From Paramagnetospirillum marisnigri (GTDB lineage: Bacteria; Pseudomonadota; Alphaproteobacteria; Rhodospirillales; Magnetospirillaceae), in NCBI RefSeq assembly GCF_001650715.1, contig NZ_LWQT01000053.1, positions 1 through 42,963 of the forward strand: a stretch of 42,963 nt of DNA, read 5' to 3'. Made by a program: the position numbers and the translations under genes. How positions within the stretch are numbered: position 1 is the first letter of the stretch; each line of letters begins with the position of its first letter. The notes below the pieces were generated by a model, which saw nothing but the letters and a program-made list of their open reading frames with translations, ran no database searches and was not told where the DNA came from. Positions 7,805-18,643 of this stretch are shown here, one piece after another.

Positions 7805-9983
7805 GGATCAACTCCGCATAGGGGCCGGGAATGGCACGCAGGCTGTCGTGATCGCCGCGTTGGAGAACTTTTCCATCGCTCAGAACGATAATCTCATCGC
7901 AGTCCCGGATTGTGCTTAGGCGATGAGCGACGACGATCACCGTACAGCCCCGACGCCGCAGGTTTTCCATCACCCGAATTTCAGTCAGAGGGTCCAGGGC
8001 GGATGTGGCCTCGTCCAGGACAAGGATGGACGGACAGCGCGCCAACGCCCGGGCGATTTCGATGCGCTGCGCCTGACCGCCGCTGAGGTTACGTCCACCC
8101 TCGGCAATATGGCCGTCATAGGCCTTGGCACGGGTGGCGATGAATTCGTGGATACAGGCATCCTTGGCCGCCTGAACCACGACGGCCTCGGGCACGGTTG
8201 GGTCCCAGAGGGTGATGTTGTTGCGGATGGTGTCGTCGAACAGGAAGATATCCTGGCTGACCTGGGCCAACGAGCTGACCACCTGCCGCCGCGGGCGCTC
8301 TGCCAATGGCTCGCCGTCGAGCAAGATCGCACCGGCGGAAGGGCTTAGCAGGCCGACGGCAAGCTTGCCCAGGGTGGACTTGCCACTTCCGGATCCGCCC
8401 ACCAACGCCACCCACGATCCGGGGGTAAGGGCCAGGCTAAACCCTTCGAGTAGCGGAGGCGAGAGCGGGCTATAGCCGAAACTGACGTCACGAAACTCCA
8501 GATAGCCTGCCAGCTTGGCCGGGAATTCGGTTTCAGAGTCATGACGTTCAAAGCGCGAATCTACCGGCGTGTTGGTCACGTCGCTCAACTGGACGAGGGT
8601 ATTCTTGAGGGATTGGTACTGTTCCGCCACCGCCGTCAGCCGGTTGATCGGCTCGGCAAAGCTGGCGAGCAGCGATTGAAAGGCGACCAAGGCGCCCAAG
8701 GTGATGGCGCCATCCATGGCCAGCAGGCCGCCATAGCCGAGGACGACCGCCGATGTCAGGCCGTTCAGCAGGGGCGACAGCGCATTGAGGAGCCCGGACA
8801 GAATCTCGAGATGCCGCCGGCCGTTCAGGACCAGTGCCTGCAATCCGGTCCATTCGCTGAAGAAGTCGGGCTCGGTTCCGGTGGCTTTCAGCGTCTCGAT
8901 CAGTTGGACGCCTTCAATCGAGCAACTGGCCAGCTTGTCTTCGTCGCGCTCAAGTCGCTTGGCGCCGTTCTCCCGCAGCTTGGCGACGGCATGTATGGCC
9001 GCCAAATTCACCAGGCTCAATCCGATGCCGATAGCCGCCAGCCGGACATCGTACAGCACCATCACGATGGCGTAGAAAACGGCACAGATCAGGTTGAACG
9101 CAACGTCGGACAGCGGTCCGGCGACCAGATCGGCGAAACGCCTGCTGGCTTCGATCCGGGCCGCCACATCGCCGACATAGCGTTGGGTGAAGAACACCAT
9201 GGGCAGCCGGAGCAATTGCCAGAACAGTTGCGTTGACGCCGAAATCCCCAGCTTCACCTGAAGCCTCAGTTGATGCACGCCGCGCAGCCATGTCAGCGCC
9301 GAGCGCATCACCGCCGTCAGCGCCATGCCAAGCAGCAGAGGCATCAGCCAGTCGTTGAGGCCGTTTCCCAGCACATCGTCGATGAAGATCCGGCTGATGG
9401 CCGGGATGACGATGCCGGGCACGACAAGAAAGAGGCTGACGAGAATGATCAGGGCGACGGCGTCCCATGACCGGTCCAGCCGCCGTCCCACCGCCGCCGT
9501 GAAGCTCGGGGGGCGTCCGCCGGGAACGAATCCCGGACCGGCGGCGAAAGTCAGCACAACGCCGGTGAAATACTCGTCGAATTCGTCGAAGCCGATGGCG
9601 CGACGGCCCAGGGCGGGGTCGTTGACATGGACGCAATCGCGGCCGATCCCCTCCAGCACCAGGAAATGGTTCATCCCCCAGAACAAAATCGCCGGCATCT
9701 TCAAATCGGCAAAGGCGGACAGGTCCGAGAGCTTCAGCCCCTTGGCCTCAAGGCCATAGCCGCGGGCGGCGGCCAGGATATTCTTGGCCTTGCTGCCGTC
9801 GCGCGACACACCGCACGCCACCCGCAACTCATCAAGCGGCACCCAGCGGCCGTAATGGGCGAGAATCATGCCCAGCGCGGCGGCACCGCATTCCAGGGCC
9901 TGAATCTGCAAGATCGTCGGACAGCGTCGGCGCGTCATCCGGGGCAGATATGGCGCGGACGGATCATCCACAGTCGGGGTCAC
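7794..9983 (-). CDS. Peptidase-containing ABC exporter (C39 family), NHLP/NHLM type
   Basis: A 729-residue exporter that cleaves double-glycine leaders and pumps out the peptide. The N-terminal C39 peptidase has an intact triad: Cys32 in ALECGAA, His106 in GMNHFLVLE and Asp122 in VNDPALG. The membrane domain spans about 170-445. The ATPase has Walker A GGSGSGKST (529-537), signature LSGGQ (633-637) and Walker B ILVLDEATSALD (from 653). The start is GTG at 9981-9983, overlapping the HlyD stop by four bases (GTGA). The natural substrate is presumably the GG peptide encoded at 11316-11465, upstream in the same direction. Confidence 0.9.
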   Translation of the reverse strand: MTPTVDDPSAPYLPRMTRRRCPTILQIQALECGAAALGMILAHYGRWVPLDELRVACGVSRDGSKAKNILAAARGYGLEAKGLKLSDLSAFADLKMPAILFWGMNHFLVLEGIGRDCVHVNDPALGRRAIGFDEFDEYFTGVVLTFAAGPGFVPGGRPPSFTAAVGRRLDRSWDAVALIILVSLFLVVPGIVIPAISRIFIDDVLGNGLNDWLMPLLLGMALTAVMRSALTWLRGVHQLRLQVKLGISASTQLFWQLLRLPMVFFTQRYVGDVAARIEASRRFADLVAGPLSDVAFNLICAVFYAIVMVLYDVRLAAIGIGLSLVNLAAIHAVAKLRENGAKRLERDEDKLASCSIEGVQLIETLKATGTEPDFFSEWTGLQALVLNGRRHLEILSGLLNALSPLLNGLTSAVVLGYGGLLAMDGAITLGALVAFQSLLASFAEPINRLTAVAEQYQSLKNTLVQLSDVTNTPVDSRFERHDSETEFPAKLAGYLEFRDVSFGYSPLSPPLLEGFSLALTPGSWVALVGGSGSGKSTLGKLAVGLLSPSAGAILLDGEPLAERPRRQVVSSLAQVSQDIFLFDDTIRNNITLWDPTVPEAVVVQAAKDACIHEFIATRAKAYDGHIAEGGRNLSGGQAQRIEIARALARCPSILVLDEATSALDPLTEIRVMENLRRRGCTVIVVAHRLSTIRDCDEIIVLSDGKVLQRGDHDSLRAIPGPYAELIRAE

Positions 9984-11227
9984 AGTGCCAGCATCTGCCG
10001 GAGCGCCGGAATCAGCAATGCGATCGGCCGGTCCTCACGCACCGTCACCCAGACCTTGGCCAGAGAGCCGCTGCTCAACGGGATCGAGGCCGCCTTTGCC
10101 GAGGTCCAGCGATAACCACTCGCGGTCGATGGATCGGGAACGAGGGCGATCTTGATGGCGATCGCCGGCCCATCCTTCATGAAATGGCGAGAGAGGTCGT
10201 CATTGGCCAGGGCGCTGTTCACCTCGACCTGGGATTGAGGCAGCGGCGAGACCCAGACGACACGGCCCAGGATCGAGCCGAATTCCTCGCGCCGGATATT
10301 GGTGGGCGAGACCCGAACCGACATGCCGGGATGGATGTTCTTGCCCTGCTCGGCGGCCACATAGGCCATGACCTCCAGCCCATTGCCTCCCGATTCGATG
10401 GTCAGCAGGCGCTTGCCGGCCGAAACCAGGGAATGCAGCGATACCGGGGCCATGACCACCCGGCCAGGATCTTGCGAATATACCTGTGTCGCCAGATCCA
10501 AGGCCAGCCGGGCGCTGTTGATTTGCGCAGTGGCGTCGTGGATTTTCTGATCGAACGATTCCAGCGCCTGATCGCGTTGGTCCAGCAGCGCTCTCGGTAA
10601 ATTCAGGGACGAGATCTCCATCCGAATCCGGTTGGCGGTCACGCGCGCGGCGAAAAGATGCTCTTGCGCCTCATGCACCCGGTCGGCCGAGCCCGGGTTC
10701 TTGGCCAATCCGGCCTTTCGTTCTCCGACCTGTCGTTCAATATCGGTGATATTGCGCTCGGACAGATCGAGGGCCTCAAGCAAGCCGGCGCGGCGCTGCG
10801 CGATAGCGTGCCGCTCAGCCTCGATCTGGGCGGCAAATCTGCTTTGGCTGGCGGCGCGCTGAGCGTTCAGCAGGGCCAATCTGGCGGCCAACTCGTCGAC
10901 GCTGCGGCTGCTCTCCGGCGCATTGAGCCGCGCAATCAGTTGGCCGCCTTTCACCTCCTGACCGATGGGGGCCAGATATTCCAGCCAGCCTTCCTTGGGT
11001 GAAAAGATGTCGACGAAGACACCATCCTCCACATGGACCAGCCCCTGCCCCTGGACGGTGACACGATAGGTGCCGAACCATGCCCAGGCCGCCGCCGCGA
11101 CCAGGATCAGGCCGCAGGCGACAACCCCAAGCCAGCCGACCGGCCGGACGACCTGCATGGCCATGTCCAGCCGATCAGGCGACGAGATCTGCTTGAGAGC
11201 CTCTGGTCTGAACTTCAGGCCTGCCAA
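9980..11227 (-). CDS. HlyD-family secretion adaptor (NHLP system type)
   Basis: A 415-residue membrane fusion protein that links the ABC exporters to the outer parts of the secretion path. There is a short cytoplasmic N-terminus, one membrane segment at about 33-51, a lipoyl-like half-motif (IFSPKEGWLEYLAPIGQEVKGG), a long coiled coil (about 105-275) rich in Ala/Glu/Arg, then the second lipoyl half and beta-barrel. The apparent start is TTG (11225-11227) with GGAG about ten bases upstream. An outer-membrane TolC partner is not in the window. It begins 88 bases after the precursor peptide gene and is the first of four closely packed minus-strand genes. Confidence 0.85.
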   Translation of the reverse strand: MAGLKFRPEALKQISSPDRLDMAMQVVRPVGWLGVVACGLILVAAAAWAWFGTYRVTVQGQGLVHVEDGVFVDIFSPKEGWLEYLAPIGQEVKGGQLIARLNAPESSRSVDELAARLALLNAQRAASQSRFAAQIEAERHAIAQRRAGLLEALDLSERNITDIERQVGERKAGLAKNPGSADRVHEAQEHLFAARVTANRIRMEISSLNLPRALLDQRDQALESFDQKIHDATAQINSARLALDLATQVYSQDPGRVVMAPVSLHSLVSAGKRLLTIESGGNGLEVMAYVAAEQGKNIHPGMSVRVSPTNIRREEFGSILGRVVWVSPLPQSQVEVNSALANDDLSRHFMKDGPAIAIKIALVPDPSTASGYRWTSAKAASIPLSSGSLAKVWVTVREDRPIALLIPALRQMLAL

Positions 11228-11315
11228 TTGTGGGAACTCCGAGGTGAGGCCTGCCCTGCCATGTCATCGACCCGCAGGGAATGCCCCCTTCCCACTGGCC
11301 ACCCGTGGGTCGGGC

Positions 11316-11465
11316 TCAGCCGGCCTTGCCGCCAGCCTTGCCACCGGCCACCTTATCGAGGTCGGCCTCATCAAGCTCAACCACCTTGGGCGGCGTGGTC
11401 GGAGTGGCCGTCTTCACCTCATCCACTTTTGCCGCGGATGCGGACGTCTTGACGTCTGTGCTCAT
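11316..11465 (-). CDS. Double-glycine leader peptide, probable export substrate with a seven-residue core
   Basis: The product is 49 residues from the ATG at 11463-11465, which has GGGAGA nine bases upstream. A longer frame to 11531 lacks a good start. Residues 1-29 are polar and Thr/Ala/Lys-rich. Residues 30-42, ELDEADLDKVAGG, match the classical double-glycine leader pattern recognised by C39 peptidases. Only KAGGKAG follows, and it contains a second GG (45-46) built from a 12-base near-tandem repeat. It lies directly upstream of the HlyD adaptor and the C39 exporter, which fits the cognate substrate. No modifying enzyme or immunity protein is evident. The core is so short that a signal-peptide role, or a decoy or degenerate precursor, must be considered. 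Confidence 0.7.
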   Translation of the reverse strand: MSTDVKTSASAAKVDEVKTATPTTPPKVVELDEADLDKVAGGKAGGKAG

Positions 11466-11511
11466 GACTATTCGTCTCCCAATGATTCGTTCACCGTCTT
11501 TGCGGAACAAC

Positions 11512-11539
11512 CGTATAATCTTTACAGACAATCATCCAA
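11512..11539 (-). promoter_or_regulatory. Putative promoter of the GG peptide and export operon
   Basis: On the minus strand TTGGAT (11534-11539) and TATACG (11512-11517) are 16 bases apart, in an AT-richer patch 47 bases upstream of the peptide ATG. A perfect TATAAT also occurs on the plus strand at 11514-11519, but nothing downstream on that strand needs it. Confidence 0.4.
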
Positions 11540-11764
11540 TGCTATTCGAATAAGGTCGGCGAGATTAACCCCACCGAATTGCGCGGCATCGCCACCAAGC
11601 TTAACGAACACAAGCACCGGACAGCGCGGGGGTGACGCGAAAACGGGAGATGGGTCGAGCTTTTCCGCAGCCTGCTTGATCGCGTTGATCCCGCAGGCAA
11701 GGATCTCACGCTCCCGTCCGCATCGCCCGCCATACCGCCAGGGCCTGAAGGGTCTCGGGGACAT
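11522..11764 (-). CDS. Doubtful 80-codon ORF overlapping the folP 3' end
   Basis: This frame overlaps the last 59 bases of folP and ends just upstream of the GG-peptide promoter. The part beyond folP (INAIKQAAEKLD..., VLVFVKLGGDAAQFGG, LADLIRIALDDCL) has protein-like composition, with alternating hydrophobic residues and an amphipathic C-terminus. There is no start codon close to that part; the only ATG lies inside folP, and no ribosome binding site is visible. It may be a decayed gene or a remnant that has lost its start. No family recognised. Confidence 0.25.
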   Translation of the reverse strand: MSPRPFRPWRYGGRCGREREILACGINAIKQAAEKLDPSPVFASPPRCPVLVFVKLGGDAAQFGGVNLADLIRIALDDCL

Positions 11765-12849
11765 CGTGGACGCGGAGTATCTGCATTCCGGCGTCCAGCC
11801 CGGCCAGATTCGCCGCCATTGTGCCGGGCAGACGGTGGGCGGCGTCCTCGCCCCTGGACAGCCGGGCGACGAAGCTCTTGCGGCTTACCCCCAGCAGCAC
11901 CGGGCAGCCGAGGGCGTGCAGCAGCGTCAGCGAGCCCAGGATCTGGGCGTTATGGGCGGGAGTCTTGCCGAAGCCGATACCGGGATCGACGCAAATCCGA
12001 GACAGCGGGAGTCCGGCCGCCTCGCAGGCCCTCACCCGCCCGGCCAGATGGTCGAGAACATCCAAGGGCGCGCAGTCATAGCAAGGATCGGCCTGCATGG
12101 TGCGGGGGTCATCGCCCCGCATGTGCATCAGGCAGAGATCGGCCCCCGAAGCGGCCACCACTTTGAGGGAGTCGGGATCGCCCAACAGGGCGGTAACGTC
12201 GTTGATGATGCGCGCCCCCGCCCTCATCGCCGAATCCATGACGCGGGCGTGGCGGGTGTCGATGGAAACGCAAATCCCCTTCTCCGCCAGGGCGCGGACC
12301 ACCGGAATGACGCGGCGCTCCTCTTCCTCCACCGGCACCGGCTCGGCGCCGGGCCGGGTTGATTCGCCGCCCACATCGATGAGGGAAGCCCCCGCCTCCA
12401 CCATCGCTAAGGCGCGGGCGATGGCATCGTCGAAAGCGAAGGCCTCGCCGCCGTCGGAAAAGCTGTCGGGGGTGACGTTGACGATGCCCATGACATGGGG
12501 CCGATCCATGGGCAGCCCGGCCCAATCCGGGCGCTTGGCCCCCATGCGATGGATGGACTGGGCCACATGGCGGGCGATGGCGGGCTCCTCGCCCTCGGCC
12601 CATTCCACCACCTCGTTGAACGGGGCGACGGCGATGCTGGCCCCGCCGCCGTCCTGGCGCAGCAGCACCCCCAGGGCGGTAAAGGCCGCAGGGCCCTCGG
12701 CCAGCGGCCAGCCATTGCCCGAGATGATGGCGGCGGCGGCCTGCTCGCCCCAGACCAGCCCGGTGGGCAGGAGATGGAGACAGCCATCCTGAAACTCGAA
12801 GCCCCGCGGCAAGGCGGGGCTTCGGCGGAAGGCGGATTGGGTGGAACCC

Positions 12850-12857
<8 letters not shown>
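11706..12857 (-). CDS. folP: Dihydropteroate synthase
   Basis: Condenses p-aminobenzoate with the pterin diphosphate in folate synthesis. Product is 383 residues. The TIM-barrel core begins near residue 120 with [15 protein letters not shown], followed by [23 protein letters not shown] and GVSRKSF, all expected DHPS motifs. The usual enzyme has about 280 residues, so roughly 115 N-terminal residues are extra. That extension is seen in some alphaproteobacterial homologues; its role is unknown to me. The start is GTG (12855-12857), overlapping the ftsH stop by eight bases, so the two are coupled. Confidence 0.93.
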
Positions 12858-14769
<1,912 letters not shown>

Positions 14770-14849
14770 GGTCAGGTCCTTCCCGGTTGCGTCAGGCGGG
14801 TCGTGGCACGGCCCGCAAGCATCGCCCTACACATAATGCCAATTCCCGC

Positions 14850-16163
14850 CTAGACAAGGCGAGGCCCACCAGCGCAGATGCGATGGACGGGGGAGAAATC
14901 CAGCCGCCGCAGCGATTGCAGGGCCGCATCAAGGTTATAGCCGAGGTGAGGCACCGCGAAAACATCATCCTCGCGCCAGAGCGCGGGAATCGTCGCCCGG
15001 GCAAGGGACGGCACCCAGGCCAGCCTCCGGCTTCCCAGGGACACCGCCACCTGGCGCCAGCCTCCCCGGCCCAGCCCCCCCAGGCGTAATCCGGCCGGAG
15101 CATCGTCGGCCAGAACAGCCCGGAAGCGGCCATCCCAGGTCTGGACCATACCCACGAGCAAGGCCTGTGGCGGCGCCTGCCGCGCCAGTTCGCGGCACAA
15201 CACCACCTCCCCCCCCCGGCAAGCCACCCGGCACCCCGCCAGGGTGGCGTCGGCGGTGCCGTCCCGAACCATCCCAAACAGCCGTTCCAGCCGTTCCAGC
15301 CGGGGCGGATGGACGCCGCCCCCCACCGCCATCACCAGACGCGCCAACAGCCGCAAGCCGATTTCCTCGGGCAGTTGGGTGAAGGCGACGGCGGCGCAGC
15401 GGGCGAAACCGGCGGGATGCAGCTCGACCCAGCGGGCGGCGGCGGCGGCCACCGCCTGATCCAGGGCGGCGCGGACGCGGGCCATGCGCGACGCCGTCGC
15501 CGCCAGCCGTTCGGCCGAGAGCCCTTCCGCCGCCAGATCGGGGGCGAGGCGCCGCAACCGGATGCGGGCATAGGCGGAATTCTGGTTGGAGGGATCCTCG
15601 ATCCAGTCCTGGCCAAGCTGGCGCAGGGTCGCGCTCAGCCGTGCCTTGTGAATCTCCAGCAAGGGCCGGAGCAGCCTCCCCCAGGCGGTGGCCTGGATCG
15701 GTGCCATGGCGGCAAGGCCGTCGACCCCCGAGCCGCGCCCCAGCCGCAGCAGCAGGGTCTCGGCCTGATCCTCGCGATGATGGGCCAGCAGCAGATGCAG
15801 GATGCCCGCCTCGCGGCAGGCCCCGGCCAGCAAGGCATGACGGGCGGCCCGGGCGGAGGCCTGAATGTCGGTGTCCGGCTTCGGCCCGGTCCAGGCCAGG
15901 ATGCGATGGGGAACAGCGTGGGCCGACATCCATGTGGCGACCAGCTCGGCCTCGGCGCCGGATTCGGGCCGCAGGCCATGATCGACGGTCAACGCCAGGA
16001 CGGAACCACCCCGCCAGGCGGCCCATTCCTTGGCCAACAGGGCCAAAGCCAGGCTGTCGCCCCCGCCCGAGACCGCCACCGCGAGCCGGGGCCGGGCCTC
16101 GAACGGCCCCAATGGGGCCATGAGGGCGGCAAAGTCGTCGGAGGAGATGGGAGCCTGGGTCAT
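14850..16163 (-). CDS. tilS: tRNA(Ile)-lysidine synthetase
   Basis: Converts C34 of tRNA-Ile(CAU) to lysidine using ATP and lysine. From the ATG at 16161-16163 the product is 437 residues. The PP-loop SGGGDS lies at 32-37, followed by the family's DHGLRPES, GHQRDDQAET-like (here AHHREDQAETLLLR) and RGSGVDGLAAM segments. The C-terminal domain is present but divergent. A longer frame reaches 16226, but the inner ATG places the PP-loop at the usual distance. It is divergent from the GNAT gene, with 77 bases between the starts that must hold both promoters. Confidence 0.93.
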   Translation of the reverse strand: MTQAPISSDDFAALMAPLGPFEARPRLAVAVSGGGDSLALALLAKEWAAWRGGSVLALTVDHGLRPESGAEAELVATWMSAHAVPHRILAWTGPKPDTDIQASARAARHALLAGACREAGILHLLLAHHREDQAETLLLRLGRGSGVDGLAAMAPIQATAWGRLLRPLLEIHKARLSATLRQLGQDWIEDPSNQNSAYARIRLRRLAPDLAAEGLSAERLAATASRMARVRAALDQAVAAAAARWVELHPAGFARCAAVAFTQLPEEIGLRLLARLVMAVGGGVHPPRLERLERLFGMVRDGTADATLAGCRVACRGGEVVLCRELARQAPPQALLVGMVQTWDGRFRAVLADDAPAGLRLGGLGRGGWRQVAVSLGSRRLAWVPSLARATIPALWREDDVFAVPHLGYNLDAALQSLRRLDFSPVHRICAGGPRLV

Positions 16164-16240
16164 GGCATGGATTGAAGCATCAAGGCAGGGGACAGGCCAA
16201 GCCTCTTGGAGGCGGTCCCATCCCATGCTGGAATGGCACC

Positions 16241-16717
16241 ATGTTCAAAGCCGCCCCGCTCCTCCGCGCCATGACGCCCGACGACATGCCCGCCCTTATC
16301 GCCCTGTTCCGCGCCTCGGTGCGCCAGGTGGCAAGGCGTGATTACCACGAGGAGCAACTGCGCGCTTGGGCGCCCGACAGCATCGACCTGACGGAGTGGA
16401 CGCAGCGGCATGGCGATCGGCCGGGCTGGGTCGCGGTGACGGACGGTTCGCTTTCGGGCTTCTGTGAGTTGGAAACAGATGGCCATCTGGACATGATGTT
16501 CGTCCATCCCGACCGCCAGGGCCAGGGCATCGCCTCGGCTCTGCTGGTCCAAACGGAAAGCGTGGCCCGACAATGGGGCCTAACCCGCCTGTTCACCGAG
16601 GCCAGCCTTACCGCCCGCCCCTTCTTCGAGGCGCGCGGCTTCCAGATCATCGAATCGCAGGTCGTGACGGTTCGCGGCCAGGATTTCATCAACATCCGGA
16701 TGGAGAAGGGGCTGTAG
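16241..16717 (+). CDS. GNAT-family N-acetyltransferase
   Basis: A 158-residue acetyltransferase. The acetyl-CoA site is clear: MMFVHPDRQGQGIASALL (V-x-P-x-x-Q/R-x-x-G-x-G/A), followed by the family's LFTEASLTARPFFEARGF segment. The sequence resembles YafP-like proteins. The substrate cannot be read from the sequence. The ATG at 16241 with GGA nearby was chosen over an upstream frame start at 16172. It is the only plus-strand gene inside the minus-strand run from lexA to folP and converges on cpoB (105-base gap). Confidence 0.85.
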   Translation: MFKAAPLLRAMTPDDMPALIALFRASVRQVARRDYHEEQLRAWAPDSIDLTEWTQRHGDRPGWVAVTDGSLSGFCELETDGHLDMMFVHPDRQGQGIASALLVQTESVARQWGLTRLFTEASLTARPFFEARGFQIIESQVVTVRGQDFINIRMEKGL

Positions 16718-16822
16718 GGTCAATGGACATTCAAACGGATGGGGCTGAAATTTCTCTTCGGAAGACATTCTGGTCCGAAGCCCGCCAAATTCCCTGAATA
16801 TCGATACAGCCTAGGCTTTCCC

Positions 16823-17845
16823 CTACTTGCACCCCAGCCGCTGCTTGTCGCCGGTGGCGGCACGCTTCAGGCGGTCGGCCATTCCAGGATGTTCGGCGAA
16901 CAGCAGGGCGAAGGTGCGGCAGGCCTGATCCTTCATGTCCAACTGGCCGAACGAGGCCCCCAGCTTGTAGAGCATGTCGGGAGCCTTGGAATGCTTGGGA
17001 TACTTCTTGTAGGCCTCGCCGAACAGCTTGGCCGAGGCCGCGAAGTCCTTCTTCTGGGAGAAGGCGATGTCACCCAGCCAATACTGGGCGTTACCCGCCA
17101 GTTGATGGTTGGGGAAGCTCTTCAAGAAGCCCTGGAAGCCGCGCTCGGCAGAATCGAAATCGCCCTTCTGCAACTGGCTATAGGCGTCATCATAGGCGGC
17201 CTGAGGGTCCTTGGGCACGGCCGGAGCGGCGGCGGAGGCCGCCTGCTGCGCCTGGGCCTCGGCGCGCTTCGCGTCCTTCTGGCTGAGTTGGCCCAGCACC
17301 TGCGGCCCCGGGGCGGGACCGGCATTGTCGGCGGCATTGGCGCCGGGATTGACGCCCTTGGGCGGAATCAGCACCGGCGCGCCATTGGGCTGGGTGGCGG
17401 CGGGAGCGGGCATGGACAGGCTTTGAGACTGCTGGGGGGCGGCCGGCGCCGGGCCGCTGCCGCGCGGGTCGTTGATTTCCTTGAAGCGCAGATCGATATC
17501 GGTCTGCATGCGCTCGATCTGTTTGTTGAGTTGATTGACCCGGAAATTCGCTTCCTCGATCTTGCCGGTCAGGAAACGGTTGGCGTCTTCCAGCTCATTG
17601 ATGCGGTCCTCCAGGCGCGACGCCATGGACCCGGCCACCGAACCGTCATTGGCCATGGGCGAACGGACCACGGTCGGCGCGGTGCCACCCCGGGCCGCCT
17701 GCGCCTGCACCATCTGCAGATCGCGCTCCAACCGCTCGATGCGGTCATACAGGGCGCGGGTATCGCTTTGGGCCAGGGCTTGGGGCGACAGCATGGCGGC
17801 GCCAAGCAAGGCGATGAAGGCGGTGGTGGTCAGAAGTCGTCGCAC
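16823..17845 (-). CDS. cpoB: Cell division coordinator CpoB (YbgF)
   Basis: Periplasmic partner of TolA that links outer-membrane constriction with peptidoglycan synthesis in E. coli. From the GTG at 17843-17845 (GAGG eight bases upstream) the product is 340 residues. A signal peptide ends near PQALA. Next is an N-terminal coiled coil (about 30-110) that trimerises in the family, a Pro/Ala/Gln-rich linker, then a C-terminal TPR domain (about 220-340) with the AQYWLGDIAFSQKKDFAASAKLF-type repeats split over several units. The linker is longer than in E. coli (263 residues overall). It is separated from pal by a terminator, so it is probably only partly co-transcribed with the tol genes. Confidence 0.92.
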   Translation of the reverse strand: MRRLLTTTAFIALLGAAMLSPQALAQSDTRALYDRIERLERDLQMVQAQAARGGTAPTVVRSPMANDGSVAGSMASRLEDRINELEDANRFLTGKIEEANFRVNQLNKQIERMQTDIDLRFKEINDPRGSGPAPAAPQQSQSLSMPAPAATQPNGAPVLIPPKGVNPGANAADNAGPAPGPQVLGQLSQKDAKRAEAQAQQAASAAAPAVPKDPQAAYDDAYSQLQKGDFDSAERGFQGFLKSFPNHQLAGNAQYWLGDIAFSQKKDFAASAKLFGEAYKKYPKHSKAPDMLYKLGASFGQLDMKDQACRTFALLFAEHPGMADRLKRAATGDKQRLGCK

Positions 17846-17902
17846 AGTTCGAGCCTCGTCTTCTCTGAATTCCCGGGACGCAAGCAATCCACATAAAGTG
17901 GG

Positions 17903-17960
17903 CAAAAATAAGGCGCCCGCCCAATCCGCCGGTCATGGACCTGACGAACGGGCGGACGCC
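17903..17960 (-). terminator. Intrinsic terminator after pal
   Basis: On the minus strand an 11-bp stem with one mismatch (17950-17960 pairing with 17912-17922) encloses a loop with its own small GGTC/GACC hairpin, and is followed by TTATTTTTG. It sits between pal and cpoB. A short T run on the plus-strand side (CATTTTTC) could make it weakly bidirectional, but no plus-strand gene reads into it. Confidence 0.7.
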
Positions 17961-17987
17961 CCATTTTTCACGCCGTAATCGACCTGA

Positions 17988-18476
17988 TTAGTTCAGGACG
18001 GTCACGCCACGACGGTTCTGCGACCAGGCGGCCTCGTTCGAGCCGAGAGCAACCGGACGCTCCTTGCCGTAGGAAACAACCTTGACGCGGCTGGCGGCGA
18101 CGCCATTGGCAGCCAGGAATTCCTTCACGGCATTGGCACGCTTCTCACCCAGGGCGAGGTTGTACTCACGGGTGCCGCGCTCGTCGGCATGACCTTCGAT
18201 GGTCATGGTGTACGAGCCGTACTGCTTCAGCCAGGCGGCCTGCTTGGACAGGGTGGCCTTGGCGTCGGCACGCAGGCTGGACTTATCGAAGTCGAAGAAG
18301 ACGCGATCGCCGACATTGGCGACAAAGTCATCCTTCGAGCCGGGAGCGATGCTCTTCGCGGCGGCCGGCGGAGTGGTGGCAGCGGTGCTGCCCTTGTTGC
18401 CGGTGTCGGAAGGCGCGGATTCGCAAGCGGCCAGCAGAGCGGCGGCGGCAAAAATGCTCAGGAAACGCAGTTTCAT
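17988..18476 (-). CDS. pal: Peptidoglycan-associated lipoprotein Pal
   Basis: Outer-membrane lipoprotein that holds peptidoglycan and completes the Tol-Pal system. It is 162 residues from the ATG at 18474-18476, which has AGGGGGAG upstream. The lipobox LLAAC gives Cys18 as the acylated residue. A short Ser/Thr/Ala linker follows, then the OmpA-like domain with FDFDKSSL, EGHADERGTREYNLALGEKRA and a closing SYGKERP segment, all matching the Pal peptidoglycan-binding site. The longer frame upstream to 18665 would bury the signal peptide and overlap tolB, so it is rejected. The gap from tolB (167 bases) could hold a second promoter. Confidence 0.97.
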   Translation of the reverse strand: MKLRFLSIFAAAALLAACESAPSDTGNKGSTAATTPPAAAKSIAPGSKDDFVANVGDRVFFDFDKSSLRADAKATLSKQAAWLKQYGSYTMTIEGHADERGTREYNLALGEKRANAVKEFLAANGVAASRVKVVSYGKERPVALGSNEAAWSQNRRGVTVLN

Positions 18477-18643
18477 ATTTGAGGACTCCCCCTCAGTGCG
18501 ACGCGGAAAAAAGCAACGATCGGACCCAAGAGACTCCGTGCCGACCAATGAAGATACGACACGCCCCGCCGGCGACATCACAAGTTCGGGACCCGATGCC
18601 ACCGGAAAAAATCCTAATCGGCGCGGACTATACAAACATAATT

